Origin: Candidatus Minthousia equi
GTDB lineage: Bacteria; Bacteroidota; Bacteroidia; Bacteroidales; Bacteroidaceae
Direction of reading: 5' to 3'
Length of the DNA: 47,370 bases
Assembly (NCBI GenBank): GCA_018065125.1
Contig: JAGHTY010000066.1
Span: forward strand, 1 to 47,370
Shown here: positions 39,685 to 47,370 of the stretch, one piece after another
Layout of the letters: each line of letters opens with the position of its first letter
Numbering within the stretch: position 1 is the stretch's first letter
Position numbers and translations under genes: made by a program
The notes under the pieces: generated by a model
The model's input: only the letters and a program-made list of their open reading frames with translations
The model's database searches: none
Told to the model about the DNA's origin: nothing

Positions 39685-40649
39685 ATCTCTATTTCTTTTT
39701 CTAATGGCAAGAAGGGATATTCCTTCTTTAGTTTTTCAATCTTACCTAAAGTTTGGCGAAGAAAAGCGGCATACTCCTCTCCTTTATCATTCTTGGGGCG
39801 ATGCTGCAAGGCACGATGAATAGGGCGATACTGCTGCATCAACCTTATTGTATCTTCTCCAAAGCACCACTCACCAAATCGCTCGTAGATGTAATCCACT
39901 GCCAATGAGGATGGATGCACCATATCGGTGGCATAGAAGCGGTAATCGCGCAACTCGTCCATCATAATTTCATAGGCAGGAAAATATTGCGCTCTGCCCG
40001 AGGAAACATTTGCAACCTCGTGACATAGCAAAAGCAGCGACGCCTTGCTCAGCTGGCTGCCATGAAATCCATATTTTGCATAGCGAATAGGACTTATTGT
40101 AAAAATCACCTGTAGTTTTGGATTGATTTCCCAAAGTTTTCCAAGAGTTTCAGTAAGCATTCCTTCCATTTCGTTGATGCTCAAATCCACCACCTCGAAC
40201 TGGCTTTCTGGCACCTTGTGGCAATTCCCCACAATCTCACCACTTTCCTTCCATTTGTAGCATCGGTTTGTGCCAAATGTCAGTACAAGAACATCCAGTT
40301 CATGCAGCATGGCATTTGCTTCTTGCAAAGAAGTATTCATCAACTGCAAGGTTTCTTTTTCTGTAGTGGCGGAAAAATCGCTATGATGCATCCACGAGAA
40401 GAACATCTCTCCTTGTTTCTGCAGGTCGTTTTCTGTAAAAAGTGTACCAGCAACAATCCTTTCAAGCGACTTGCAGATAGATGCCGGATTATACAATATC
40501 CCAAAAGGATTCAGCAGGCAGTTGAACTTGTCGTTCTGCAAGCGCTGCCCTACCTCCTGCGCAAAGCATGATCCCATCAGCAGCACTTTGTGCTGATGTG
40601 AGAGCAAGAACTCACTTTTGCCTAATTTTACCTGCGTTCTAAATTCCAT
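39660..40649 (-). CDS. GSCFA-domain protein
   Basis: 329-residue protein carrying the namesake motif MGSCFAQEVG (about residues 26-35), with VLTFGTNRCY and DMVHPSSLAVDYI further on. The pattern (G-S-C near the N terminus, T-x-G-T/N, D-x-x-H near the C terminus) resembles SGNH/GDSL-type esterases with Cys next to the nucleophile, but the substrate is unknown. It precedes murF-alr in the same operon and overlaps it, so a wall-related role is possible. A minus-strand TACTTTTG box lies at 40668-40675. Confidence 0.88.
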   Translation of the reverse strand: MEFRTQVKLGKSEFLLSHQHKVLLMGSCFAQEVGQRLQNDKFNCLLNPFGILYNPASICKSLERIVAGTLFTENDLQKQGEMFFSWMHHSDFSATTEKETLQLMNTSLQEANAMLHELDVLVLTFGTNRCYKWKESGEIVGNCHKVPESQFEVVDLSINEMEGMLTETLGKLWEINPKLQVIFTISPIRYAKYGFHGSQLSKASLLLLCHEVANVSSGRAQYFPAYEIMMDELRDYRFYATDMVHPSSLAVDYIYERFGEWCFGEDTIRLMQQYRPIHRALQHRPKNDKGEEYAAFLRQTLGKIEKLKKEYPFLPLEKEIEICNIRLSR

Positions 40650-40727
40650 TTAGGTTATTTTTACTTGCAAAAGTAGCAAACTTCACCGAAATAAAGAAAA
40701 AAAAGACGCAGTTAATAAAAAAAGCAG

Positions 40728-40735
40728 TAAATTTG
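40728..40735 (+). promoter_or_regulatory. Possible -7 box of dxs
   Basis: TAAATTTG at 40728-40735 matches the Bacteroidetes -7 consensus and ends 8 nt before the dxs start codon. No clear TTTG is seen at the -33 position. Confidence 0.5.
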
Positions 40736-40743
40736 CACCTAAT

Positions 40744-42654
40744 ATGGATAACATGGACAATCAGAAGAAATATAGATATCTATCCAGCATCGACTCGCCT
40801 GCAGATTTGCGTAAGCTGAAAGCAGAGGAACTGCCTGTAGTTTGCGATGAATTGCGTGAAGATATTATCAATGAATTGAGCCGAAACCCTGGTCATTTTG
40901 CATCCTCACTTGGTGTTGTGGAACTGACCGTAGCCCTCCATTATGTTTTCAATACCCCCTATGACCGCATCGTTTGGGATGTGGGTCATCAGGCATATGG
41001 CCATAAGATACTCACCGGCAGAAGAGAACAATTCTGCACCAATCGTAAATTCAAGGGCATCCGCCCTTTCCCTTCTCCAAAAGAGAGTGAATACGACACC
41101 TTTACCTGCGGACACGCTTCAAACTCAATTTCTGCAGCACTCGGCATGGCTGTTGCTGCCAAGAAGCACGAGGAAGAAACACGCAACATTGTTGCCGTAA
41201 TTGGTGATGGTGCCATGAGTGGAGGTTTGGCATTCGAGGGCCTCAACAATGTATCTGCCACCCCAAACAACCTGCTTATCATATTGAACGACAACAATAT
41301 GAGCATCGACCGCAGCGTAGGTGGCATGAAGCAGTATCTGGTAAATCTGAACACCAATCAAACTTATAACAAGATTCGCAACGGCATTGGCAGAACTTTC
41401 TCCAAATGGGGTTTGCTCAACAAGCATCGCAAGGACAGCATCATCCGTTTCAACAATAGCTTGAAGTCTTTGCTAAGTCGTCAGCAGAACATTTTCGAGG
41501 GCTTGAACATTCGCTATTTTGGTCCTATCAATGGTCACGACGTGAAGACATTGGTGAAGACGCTGAACGACATCAAGCACATGAACGGTCCTCGCCTGCT
41601 GCACATTCACACCGTTAAGGGAAAGGGCTTCAAGCCTGCCGAGGAAGAGGCTACCATCTGGCATGCACCAGGTATGTTCGACAAGGAAACAGGAGAACGC
41701 TTCGTAAAAAAAACAGCAGGTGCACCTCCTCGTTTTCAGGATGTCTTTGGCGAAACCTTAGTGGAGTTGGCAAAACAGAATCCCAAAATCATGGGTGTTA
41801 CACCTGCCATGCCTACAGGATGCAGCATGAACCTGCTGATGAAGGAAATGCCTTGCCGTGGATTTGATGTGGGTATTGCCGAAGGGCATGCAGTAACCTT
41901 CTCGGGTGGTATGGCAAAGGATGGCTTGCTGCCATTCTGCAACATTTACTCATCATTTGCACAACGAGCATACGACAACCTCATTCACGATGTTGCCATT
42001 CAGAAACTGAACATGGTGCTCTGTCTGGATCGTGCCGGTTTGGTAGGTGAAGATGGCCCTACACATCATGGAGCTTTCGATTTGGCCTACCTCCGTCCTA
42101 TTCCAAATCTCACCATCAGTTCACCATATGATGAGCACGAACTGAGACGACTGATGTACACCGCTCAGTTGCCAGACATGGGACCTTTCGTAATTCGCTA
42201 TCCTCGTGGCAGCGGAACCATTTCCGACTGGAGATGCCCTCTCGAGGCAGTTCCCGTGGGAAAGGGCCGAAAGATGAAAGACGGCAAGGAACTGGCAGTT
42301 GTTACCATTGGTCCTATCGGCAAGCTGGCAGAAAATGCCATCAAGCGCGTAGAAGAGGAAATGCAGGTTAGCATTGCTCATTACGACATGCGATTCCTGA
42401 AGCCTATCGATACCGAAATGCTAGAAGAAATAGGAACCCGCTTCACCAAGATCATCACCCTTGAAAACGGTGCAAAGATTGGTGGTTTGGGCTCTGCCGT
42501 ACTTGAATTCATGGCCGACCATGGCTATACGCCACAAGTTTGCCGCATGGGTATCCCAGACGAATTCATTGAGCACGGAACTATCCCTCAGCTATTCAAG
42601 ATGCTTGGATTAGACGAAGAGGGCATTGTAAAACAAATAAAACAGATGTTATGA
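40744..42654 (+). CDS. dxs: 1-deoxy-D-xylulose-5-phosphate synthase (Dxs)
   Basis: 636-residue thiamine-diphosphate enzyme that condenses pyruvate and glyceraldehyde 3-phosphate, the first step of the non-mevalonate isoprenoid pathway and a source for pyridoxine and thiamine. Motifs include [14 protein letters not shown], the ThDP motif [28 protein letters not shown] with the catalytic Glu, and [15 protein letters not shown]. Length is normal. The alternative Met at codon 5 is possible. Its stop overlaps the trkA start (ATGA), so potassium uptake and isoprenoid genes share a transcript. Confidence 0.95.
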   Translation: MDNMDNQKKYRYLSSIDSPADLRKLKAEELPVVCDELREDIINELSRNPGHFASSLGVVELTVALHYVFNTPYDRIVWDVGHQAYGHKILTGRREQFCTNRKFKGIRPFPSPKESEYDTFTCGHASNSISAALGMAVAAKKHEEETRNIVAVIGDGAMSGGLAFEGLNNVSATPNNLLIILNDNNMSIDRSVGGMKQYLVNLNTNQTYNKIRNGIGRTFSKWGLLNKHRKDSIIRFNNSLKSLLSRQQNIFEGLNIRYFGPINGHDVKTLVKTLNDIKHMNGPRLLHIHTVKGKGFKPAEEEATIWHAPGMFDKETGERFVKKTAGAPPRFQDVFGETLVELAKQNPKIMGVTPAMPTGCSMNLLMKEMPCRGFDVGIAEGHAVTFSGGMAKDGLLPFCNIYSSFAQRAYDNLIHDVAIQKLNMVLCLDRAGLVGEDGPTHHGAFDLAYLRPIPNLTISSPYDEHELRRLMYTAQLPDMGPFVIRYPRGSGTISDWRCPLEAVPVGKGRKMKDGKELAVVTIGPIGKLAENAIKRVEEEMQVSIAHYDMRFLKPIDTEMLEEIGTRFTKIITLENGAKIGGLGSAVLEFMADHGYTPQVCRMGIPDEFIEHGTIPQLFKMLGLDEEGIVKQIKQML

Positions 42655-43997
42655 AAATTGTCATTGCCGGAGCTGGAGCCGTAGGAACGCACCTTGCACT
42701 GCTACTCTCTAAAGAGAAGCAGGACATCATTCTGATGGACGAAGACGATGTGAAGTTGGACAAGATCGGTTCAAACTTCGACCTGATGCCTTGGCACGAT
42801 TCTCCAAGTTCCATCCAGGCACAGAAGAACGCTGGCGTTGCTACTGCCGACCTGTTCATTGCCGTTACTCCAGATGAAGCACGCAACATGACTTGTTGCA
42901 TGATTGCCAGCAATCTGGGATGCAAGAAAACGGTAGCCCGCATTGACAATTTCGAATACATGACCGATAAAAACCGTGAGTTTTTCCGTCAGATGGGTAT
43001 TGATTCACTCATCTACCCAGAGATGCTTGCTGCCAAGGAAATCGTGGATGCCGTTCGCATGAGCTGGATTCGCCAATGGTGGGAAGTAGGAAGCGGCGAC
43101 TTGGTAATGATTGGCGTTAAGATGAGAAATACGGCAAAAATCCTGAACACCCCGCTGAAAGAACTGGGTGCGCAGAAACTGCCTTATCATGTAGTAGCCA
43201 TCAAGCGTGGCGACGAAACCATCATCCCAAACGGTTTTGATTCTATCCTTCCGCTTGATTTGGTGTACTTCATGTCGAACCGCAAGCATATTCCTTTCAT
43301 TCGTCAGGAATGCGGAAAGGAAGAGTATCCAGATGTGAAGAACGTGATGATCATTGGAGGAAGCCGCATTGCTGTAAGAACGGCAAAGACCGTTCCCGAC
43401 TACATGCGCGTTACCATCATCGAGCAGGATGAGGCCAGATGTAACCGCCTTACCGAACTGCTAATTGACCATCCTAACGTGATGGTAGTTCATGGTGACG
43501 GACGAGACATGAATATGCTGGAGGAAGAGCACATCCGCACCAAGGAAGCATTCGTGGCACTTACCGACAATGCCGAAACAAATATCCTTGCCTGTCTGGC
43601 AGCCAAAGGAATGGGTGTGAGCAAGACAGTGGCACTGGTAGAAAACATCGACTACATAAAAATGGCCGAGAGCATGGACATTGGCACCATCATCAACAAA
43701 AAGACCATTGCTGCTGGATGCATTTACCAAAGACTGCTGGATGCCGATGTTGACAACATGAAGTCGCTCGACATGGCAAAAGCTGATGTGGCAGAATTTA
43801 CCGTGAATCACAACGCCAAAATCACCAGAAAGCTAGTGAAAGACCTAGGATTGCCAAAGGGCGTCACCATTGGTGGATTGGTGAGAAAAGGAACAGGCAT
43901 GCTGGTAAATGGTATGACACAGATAGAAGAAGGCGACCATGTAGTGGTGTTCTGCCTGAGTGGTATGATTAAGAAAATAGAGAAATATTTCGGATGA
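42651..43997 (+). CDS. trkA: Trk potassium transporter regulatory subunit TrkA
   Basis: 448-residue cytoplasmic protein that gates TrkH by binding nucleotides. It has two RCK units: the first begins [20 protein letters not shown] (Rossmann loop), the second [15 protein letters not shown] at about residue 234, each followed by a TrkA-C domain. Length matches the two-RCK E. coli type. Overlaps of 4 bp with dxs and with trkH show co-translation. Confidence 0.95.
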   Translation: MKIVIAGAGAVGTHLALLLSKEKQDIILMDEDDVKLDKIGSNFDLMPWHDSPSSIQAQKNAGVATADLFIAVTPDEARNMTCCMIASNLGCKKTVARIDNFEYMTDKNREFFRQMGIDSLIYPEMLAAKEIVDAVRMSWIRQWWEVGSGDLVMIGVKMRNTAKILNTPLKELGAQKLPYHVVAIKRGDETIIPNGFDSILPLDLVYFMSNRKHIPFIRQECGKEEYPDVKNVMIIGGSRIAVRTAKTVPDYMRVTIIEQDEARCNRLTELLIDHPNVMVVHGDGRDMNMLEEEHIRTKEAFVALTDNAETNILACLAAKGMGVSKTVALVENIDYIKMAESMDIGTIINKKTIAAGCIYQRLLDADVDNMKSLDMAKADVAEFTVNHNAKITRKLVKDLGLPKGVTIGGLVRKGTGMLVNGMTQIEEGDHVVVFCLSGMIKKIEKYFG

Positions 43998-45457
43998 TAA
44001 ACAAGAAACTTTTCTTCAAAATCATGGGTTCGCTGCTTTTCATTGAAGCCGGACTCTTGCTTCTGAGCCTTATCGTGGGATTGCTTTACCATGATGAGGA
44101 ATACATGAGTTTTGTTTACTCCATCCTTACAGCTGCAGGTATTGCAAGCATAATGAAATTCTATGGCAGAAATGCCGAAAACCGCATGAGCCGTCACGAT
44201 GGCTACATCGTAGTTTCTGTGGCATGGGTGCTGTTTTCTCTGATAGGCATGTTGCCCTATCTGCTTAGTGGATACATCACCAATGTCTCCATGGCTTTCT
44301 TTGAAACCATGTCGGGATTTACCAGCACCGGAGCAACAATTCTCGACAACATAGAAGAAGGCACGCATGCCTTGTTATTCTGGCGTTCAATGACACAATG
44401 GATTGGAGGTTTGGGTATTGTGTTCTTTACCATTGCCATCCTGCCAATCTTTGGATTGGGAGAAGTGAAACTGTTTGCTGCCGAAGCTACTGGTCCAGCA
44501 CGCTCAAAACTGCACCCTCGAATCTCTACTACTGCCAAGCGAATCTGGGCAGTTTACATCGGCCTTACCCTATCATGTGCTGGTTTCCTGATGCTGGGTG
44601 GTGTTAGTTTGTACGACAGTCTTTGCCATGCCATGACCTGTACTGCCACTGGCGGATTCTCTACCTATCAGGATAGCGTAGCACACTTCCACTCCACCTA
44701 TGTAGAGTATGTGCTTACTATCTTCATGTTTGTTTCCAGCATCAATTTCTCGCTGATTTATTTTGGTATCTTCCAGAAGCATTTCAAGCGATTTATCACT
44801 GATACCGAGCTGAAATGGTTCATTTGCATCATTTTGGGTGCCACTGGCATCTGTATGTATTGCCTCTACAGCGACCACTATCAAGAACCATTATCTTTTG
44901 AAGAATCGTTCCGTCAGGCCATTTTCCAGGTTGTATCCCTTATTACAACCACGGGATATGCATCGGCCGACTACTGCCTATGGCCACACATCACATGGTC
45001 GGTGCTTTGTGCCGTAATGTTCATGGGATCTTGTGCCGGAAGTACTGCAGGTGGTTTCAAGATTATCCGCGTGGTAATGCTTACAAAGAACGCCTACAAC
45101 GAATTCAAGCACATCCTGCATCCTAATGCAGTACTGCCTATCAGGGTAAACAACTTTGTCATCAGCAATTCTGTTAAATCCACCCTACTGGCATTCTTCT
45201 TCATTTATTTTGCAACCACAATGGTAGCTACCATAATCTATACATTCATGGGACTTTCGTTTAGCGAAGCCATTGGTGTGAGCCTTAGCTGTATCAGTAA
45301 TGTAGGACCTTCGTTCGGACGATTTGGCCCTGCTTTCTCATGGAGTCACCTGTCGGATGCTGCCACTTGGCTGTCATCCTTCCTGATGCTGTTAGGGCGT
45401 TTGGAGATTTTCTCGGTACTTATCATGCTAACTCCACATTTCTGGAGAAGAAGATAG
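43994..45457 (+). CDS. trkH: Trk potassium transporter membrane subunit TrkH
   Basis: 487-residue inner-membrane protein with about ten to twelve hydrophobic helices. The four potassium-filter loops of the SKT family can be found: TSTGATIL, TATGGFST, TTTGYASA and SNVGPSFG. It imports potassium, probably as a dimer controlled by the TrkA ring encoded just before it. The ATGA overlap with trkA is the same as between dxs and trkA. The downstream gap contains only repeats. Confidence 0.95.
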   Translation: MINKKLFFKIMGSLLFIEAGLLLLSLIVGLLYHDEEYMSFVYSILTAAGIASIMKFYGRNAENRMSRHDGYIVVSVAWVLFSLIGMLPYLLSGYITNVSMAFFETMSGFTSTGATILDNIEEGTHALLFWRSMTQWIGGLGIVFFTIAILPIFGLGEVKLFAAEATGPARSKLHPRISTTAKRIWAVYIGLTLSCAGFLMLGGVSLYDSLCHAMTCTATGGFSTYQDSVAHFHSTYVEYVLTIFMFVSSINFSLIYFGIFQKHFKRFITDTELKWFICIILGATGICMYCLYSDHYQEPLSFEESFRQAIFQVVSLITTTGYASADYCLWPHITWSVLCAVMFMGSCAGSTAGGFKIIRVVMLTKNAYNEFKHILHPNAVLPIRVNNFVISNSVKSTLLAFFFIYFATTMVATIIYTFMGLSFSEAIGVSLSCISNVGPSFGRFGPAFSWSHLSDAATWLSSFLMLLGRLEIFSVLIMLTPHFWRRR

Positions 45458-45467
45458 GGATAAAATA

Positions 45468-45519
45468 AAGGTTTAAAAGGTTAAAGGTTTAAAGAGTTTA
45501 AAAGGTTTAAGGTTTAAAA
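45468..45519. repeat. Octamer repeat, family C (GGTTTAAA type)
   Basis: A run of degenerate 8-9-bp units based on AGGTTTAAA begins shortly after the trkH stop. It is the reverse complement of the AAACCTTT array before uvrA (3450-3483). Confidence 0.8.
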
Positions 45520-45520
45520 G

Positions 45521-45544
45521 ACGCAAAGTCACAAAGACACAAAG
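45521..45544. repeat. Octamer repeat, family E (ACGCAAAG type)
   Basis: Three exact 8-bp units, ACGCAAAG, TCACAAAG, ACACAAAG. Reversed relatives (CTTTGCGT, CTCTGCGT) are in the uvrA upstream region near 3379-3397. Confidence 0.85.
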
Positions 45545-45563
45545 TTATCGTTTTCGTCAATCT

Positions 45564-45595
45564 CGTTGACTTGTTGACTCGTTGACTTGTTGACT
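45564..45595. repeat. Octamer tandem repeat, family B (four units)
   Basis: CGTTGACT, TGTTGACT, CGTTGACT, TGTTGACT: four exact 8-bp units alternating in the first base, then TTTT. The same array with three units stands before uvrA (3421-3444), in the same orientation. It is 37 bp upstream of the manA start codon. Confidence 0.92.
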
Positions 45596-45632
45596 TTTGC
45601 CAATAAACAAACTTATATCAGTATATATAAAA

Positions 45633-46604
45633 ATGAAAGGACTAAAATTTGAGCCATTATTAAAGTCCATCCTGTGGGGTGGCGACAAGATTATCTCATT
45701 CAAGAACCTAGACATGCAAATGCCTACGGTTGGTGAAAGTTGGGAAATCTCGGGCGTAGAAGGCAATGTTAGCATTGTTGCCGAAGGCCCTTACAAGGGA
45801 CGAACCCTTACCTCTCTGGTAGAGGAATTGAAAGGCCAGTTGGTAGGTGAAGAGAACTACCAGCGCTTTGGCAATGAATTCCCACTGCTCATCAAGTTCA
45901 TTGATGCCAAGCAACCTCTGTCAATCCAAGTACATCCTACCGATGAAATTGCCCAGAAGCAAGGCAAGGGGAAGTATGGCAAGACCGAAATGTGGTATGT
46001 AATGGAAAGTGATGCTGATGCCAAGTTGCGCAGCGGCATGAAGAGTCAGCTTACCCCTGATGAATATGCTGCCAAAGTAGAAGATGGCACTATCACCGAT
46101 GCACTTTGCGAATATAACGTGAAGAATGGCGATGTTTTCTTCCTGCCTGCAGGACGCATCCACAGCATTGGCGCAGGCTGCTTCATTGCCGAGATTCAGC
46201 AAACCAGTGACGTTACCTATCGCATCTACGACTTCAAGCGTAAGGACAAGGACGGCAACGAGCGCGAACTTCATACCGAACTGGCTAAGGATGCAATCGA
46301 CTTTACCGTATATCCTGAGTATCGCACGCAATATACACCAGCAAAGAATATACCCGTAGATTTGGTATCATGCGATTATTTCACCACAAGTGTCTACGAC
46401 CTTACCGAACCCATGGCTGCCGACTACTCTGAACTGGATAGTTTTGTCATCTACATCACCCTTGAAGGCAGTGCTACCCTTATCAATGAAGAAGGAGAAG
46501 AACTCACCATCAAGGCAGGTGAATCTGTTCTCATCCCTGCCTGCACCAAGGAAATCACCATCAAGCCAAACGAGCATGTGAAGTTCCTGGAAACATTTGT
46601 GTAA
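45633..46604 (+). CDS. manA: Class I mannose-6-phosphate isomerase (ManA)
   Basis: 323 residues from the ATG at 45633, chosen because MKGLKFEPLLKSILWGGDK is the usual N terminus and the leader is A-rich; an upstream in-frame ATG at 45597 lies in the repeat zone. The cupin enzyme interconverts mannose and fructose 6-phosphates. Zinc ligands are in SIQVHPTDEIA and KTEMWYVME, and the active-site segment is FFLPAGRIHSIGAGC. Short type, without the long C-terminal part of the E. coli enzyme. It stands alone after the repeat arrays. Confidence 0.93.
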   Translation: MKGLKFEPLLKSILWGGDKIISFKNLDMQMPTVGESWEISGVEGNVSIVAEGPYKGRTLTSLVEELKGQLVGEENYQRFGNEFPLLIKFIDAKQPLSIQVHPTDEIAQKQGKGKYGKTEMWYVMESDADAKLRSGMKSQLTPDEYAAKVEDGTITDALCEYNVKNGDVFFLPAGRIHSIGAGCFIAEIQQTSDVTYRIYDFKRKDKDGNERELHTELAKDAIDFTVYPEYRTQYTPAKNIPVDLVSCDYFTTSVYDLTEPMAADYSELDSFVIYITLEGSATLINEEGEELTIKAGESVLIPACTKEITIKPNEHVKFLETFV

Positions 46605-46728
46605 TCTACATGCCCACGGAATTTCATTCCGCTGCGGATGTAACAATATTCCGCTGCGCACGAAACGCATATTTGGCATATTCGCGTTTTTGGATGTTCT
46701 GGGAGCTCAAAAAAAAAAATTAAAAACA

Positions 46729-46890
46729 CGATTTTACCTCTCACCTCTCACCCAGCCAGTGTTTATGGGCTTTTCAGGGGTGAGAGGTTGTTTTTAACCT
46801 CTCACCCACCTCTCACCCTCTTTTTGAATCATGAAACCCTGATGAATAATGCATTTCATGCACAAGGGTGAGAGGTGAGAGGTAAAAACG
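46729..46890. repeat. Nested inverted repeats built from CTCTCACC / GGTGAGAG
   Basis: Outer arms of 25 bp (46729-46753 and 46866-46890) are reverse complements with one mismatch; each contains ACCTCTCACCTCTCACCC or its complement. Inside is a perfect 12-bp hairpin, GGGTGAGAGGTT (46778-46789) and AACCTCTCACCC (46796-46807), plus one extra unit (46808-46818). In total the octamer occurs four times as CTCTCACC and three times as GGTGAGAG. A further 7-bp pair CATGAAA/TTTCATG (46830-46860) lies inside the outer arms. Confidence 0.93.
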
Positions 46891-47014
46891 AATTTCTTAG
46901 AAAAATTTTAAATAATCGAAATTTCCTACGAGTTTCCCCCTACCTATTATTGGTTTTATCAACCTATGTAACAGACTGTTAAGAAAATCAGATATACAGT
47001 TTCCTACTCCAATA

Positions 47015-47047
47015 TTTGGAATGTTCAATAAAATAGTATTATCTTTG
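47015..47047 (+). promoter_or_regulatory. Promoter of the right-end transcript
   Basis: TTTG (47015-47018), a 21-nt spacer and TATCTTTG (47040-47047) match the Bacteroidetes consensus. Transcription should start near 47052-47054, about 195 nt before the next start codon and right at the base of the hairpin at 47054. Confidence 0.8.
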
Positions 47048-47053
47048 CACTGC

Positions 47054-47119
47054 AAAACTGATGTGAGTTTAGTTCGGAATTTGGGTTTCCTTGAATGTGT
47101 CTAAACTTGCATCAGTTTT
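47054..47119 (+). ncRNA. Structured leader or small RNA hairpin
   Basis: 47054-47072 and 47101-47119 can pair along 19 positions as RNA: 17 Watson-Crick pairs and two G-U wobbles, with a 28-nt loop that holds a small inner GGAA/TTCC stem. The predicted transcription start lies at its foot, so the transcript begins with this stem. It may be a leader element controlling the downstream gene, or an independent small RNA; no known family is recognised. Confidence 0.6.
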
Positions 47120-47206
47120 TGTTTGCTTTTGAAAACAACACAAAATTAAGCGCGCAATTTTGCAAAAATCTAGAAGGCAACGAGATTACATTATTTATTA
47201 TTAACA

Positions 47207-47222
47207 CCCCTTTAAAAAGGGG
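47207..47222 (+). promoter_or_regulatory. Small hairpin upstream of the terminal gene
   Basis: CCCCTTT and AAAGGGG with a 2-nt loop, 27 bp before the start codon. It could affect ribosome access or be the end of a short upstream transcript, but lacks a T run. Confidence 0.4.
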
Positions 47223-47248
47223 AATTAAAACCTTAAATTAAAGCTATT

Positions 47249-47370
47249 ATGAGCAACTTTACTTTGCAAGACGAAACTGCCATGCTGCTTGAGTACATGG
47301 AGCAGCACCTGGCATTTCGCCACAACGAAATTTCAAACGTGTACGAGTTTAAAACCTTAGAGCAGGAGAA
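47249..47370 (+). CDS. 5' end of an unidentified gene, cut by the window edge
   Basis: An open frame starts at ATG 47249 after an A-rich leader and runs 40 codons to the window end. The visible protein begins MSNFTLQDETAMLLEYMEQH and continues with LAFRHNEISNVYEFK. The helix followed by a short F-R-x-N-x-x-S-x-x-x-E-F strand recalls, from memory only, the N termini of VirE/VapE-like primase-helicase proteins found on Bacteroidales mobile elements. The long structured leader and palindromes before it fit an accessory gene. With so few residues the identity is open. Confidence 0.55.
   Translation, partial: MSNFTLQDETAMLLEYMEQHLAFRHNEISNVYEFKTLEQE

Larger units (their letters stand above)
46605..47248. 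other. 644-bp gene-free region with palindromes, promoter and leader RNA
   Basis: No convincing gene lies between manA and the terminal gene. From left to right: an 11-bp direct repeat ATTCCGCTGCG (46626-46636, 46648-46658); a weak hairpin AAACGC/GCGTTT (46663-46689) followed by T's that may end manA; an A tract (46709-46719); the nested inverted-repeat block (46729-46890); an AT-rich stretch; a consensus promoter (47015-47047); a long RNA hairpin (47054-47119); and a small hairpin near the start codon (47207-47222). Confidence 0.8.

Noticed and set aside
46729-46890. GGTGAGAG block as a CRISPR array
   Set aside because: The repeats are palindromically arranged octamers with unequal gaps, not regular repeats with spacers of constant length.

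Overview
The window looks like chromosomal DNA of a Bacteroidales bacterium, most likely Prevotella or a close relative. The evidence is the Bacteroidetes promoter pattern (TTTG, 19-21 nt, then TAnnTTTG) before several genes, A-rich leaders without Shine-Dalgarno sequences, a fused MurF-alanine racemase, a lipidated TamA (TamL) next to TamB, a GSCFA protein, the gene order DUF1599 - DoxX/MauE - tpiA - SPOR - folE, and a secreted GH10 xylanase/CE1 esterase fusion of the kind known from rumen Prevotella. Genus-level assignment is inference.

Layout. 0.1-0.8 kb: a RelB/DinJ-like antitoxin with a PIN toxin. 0.9-3.1 kb: secreted GH36 alpha-galactosidase. 3.1-6.5 kb: uvrA between two intergenic regions filled with short-period repeats. 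6.5-14.4 kb (minus): sugar nucleotidyltransferase, tamL, tamB. 14.6 kb: initiator tRNA with a clear promoter and terminator. 15-17 kb (plus): TetR regulator, fabG, RluA-type pseudouridine synthase. 17-21.6 kb (minus): GH2 beta-galactosidase, lipoprotein cyclophilin and M16 protease, joined by ATGA overlaps. 21.7 kb: EamA exporter. 22.7-24.9 kb: GH10-CE1 enzyme. 25.1 kb: dnaG. 27.2-31.0 kb (minus): DUF1599, DoxX/MauE, tpiA, SPOR, folE. 31.1-36.2 kb (minus): pdxJ, DJ-1/PfpI, ispD, recG, M23/LysM peptidase. 36.3 kb: nadK. 37.2-40.6 kb (minus): GSCFA, murF-alr. 40.7-45.5 kb (plus): dxs, trkA, trkH. 45.6 kb: manA. 46.6-47.37 kb: a gene-poor stretch with nested palindromic repeats, a strong promoter, a long RNA hairpin and the first 40 codons of a gene cut by the window end.

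Most of the window is housekeeping: DNA repair and replication (uvrA, recG, dnaG), isoprenoid precursors (dxs, ispD), cofactors (folE, pdxJ, nadK), cell wall (murF-alr, M23), outer-membrane assembly (tamL/tamB), potassium uptake (trkAH), and plant-glycan breakdown (GH36, GH2, GH10-CE1). The least explained signals are non-coding: (i) several families of 7- and 8-bp-period degenerate repeats found only between genes and recombined in different orders; (ii) a 38-bp inverted repeat pair bracketing uvrA; (iii) the palindromic GGTGAGAG cluster plus structured leader RNA at the right end, which may mark an accessory element. Another oddity is that the DoxX/MauE gene has no stop codon and runs in frame into tpiA.
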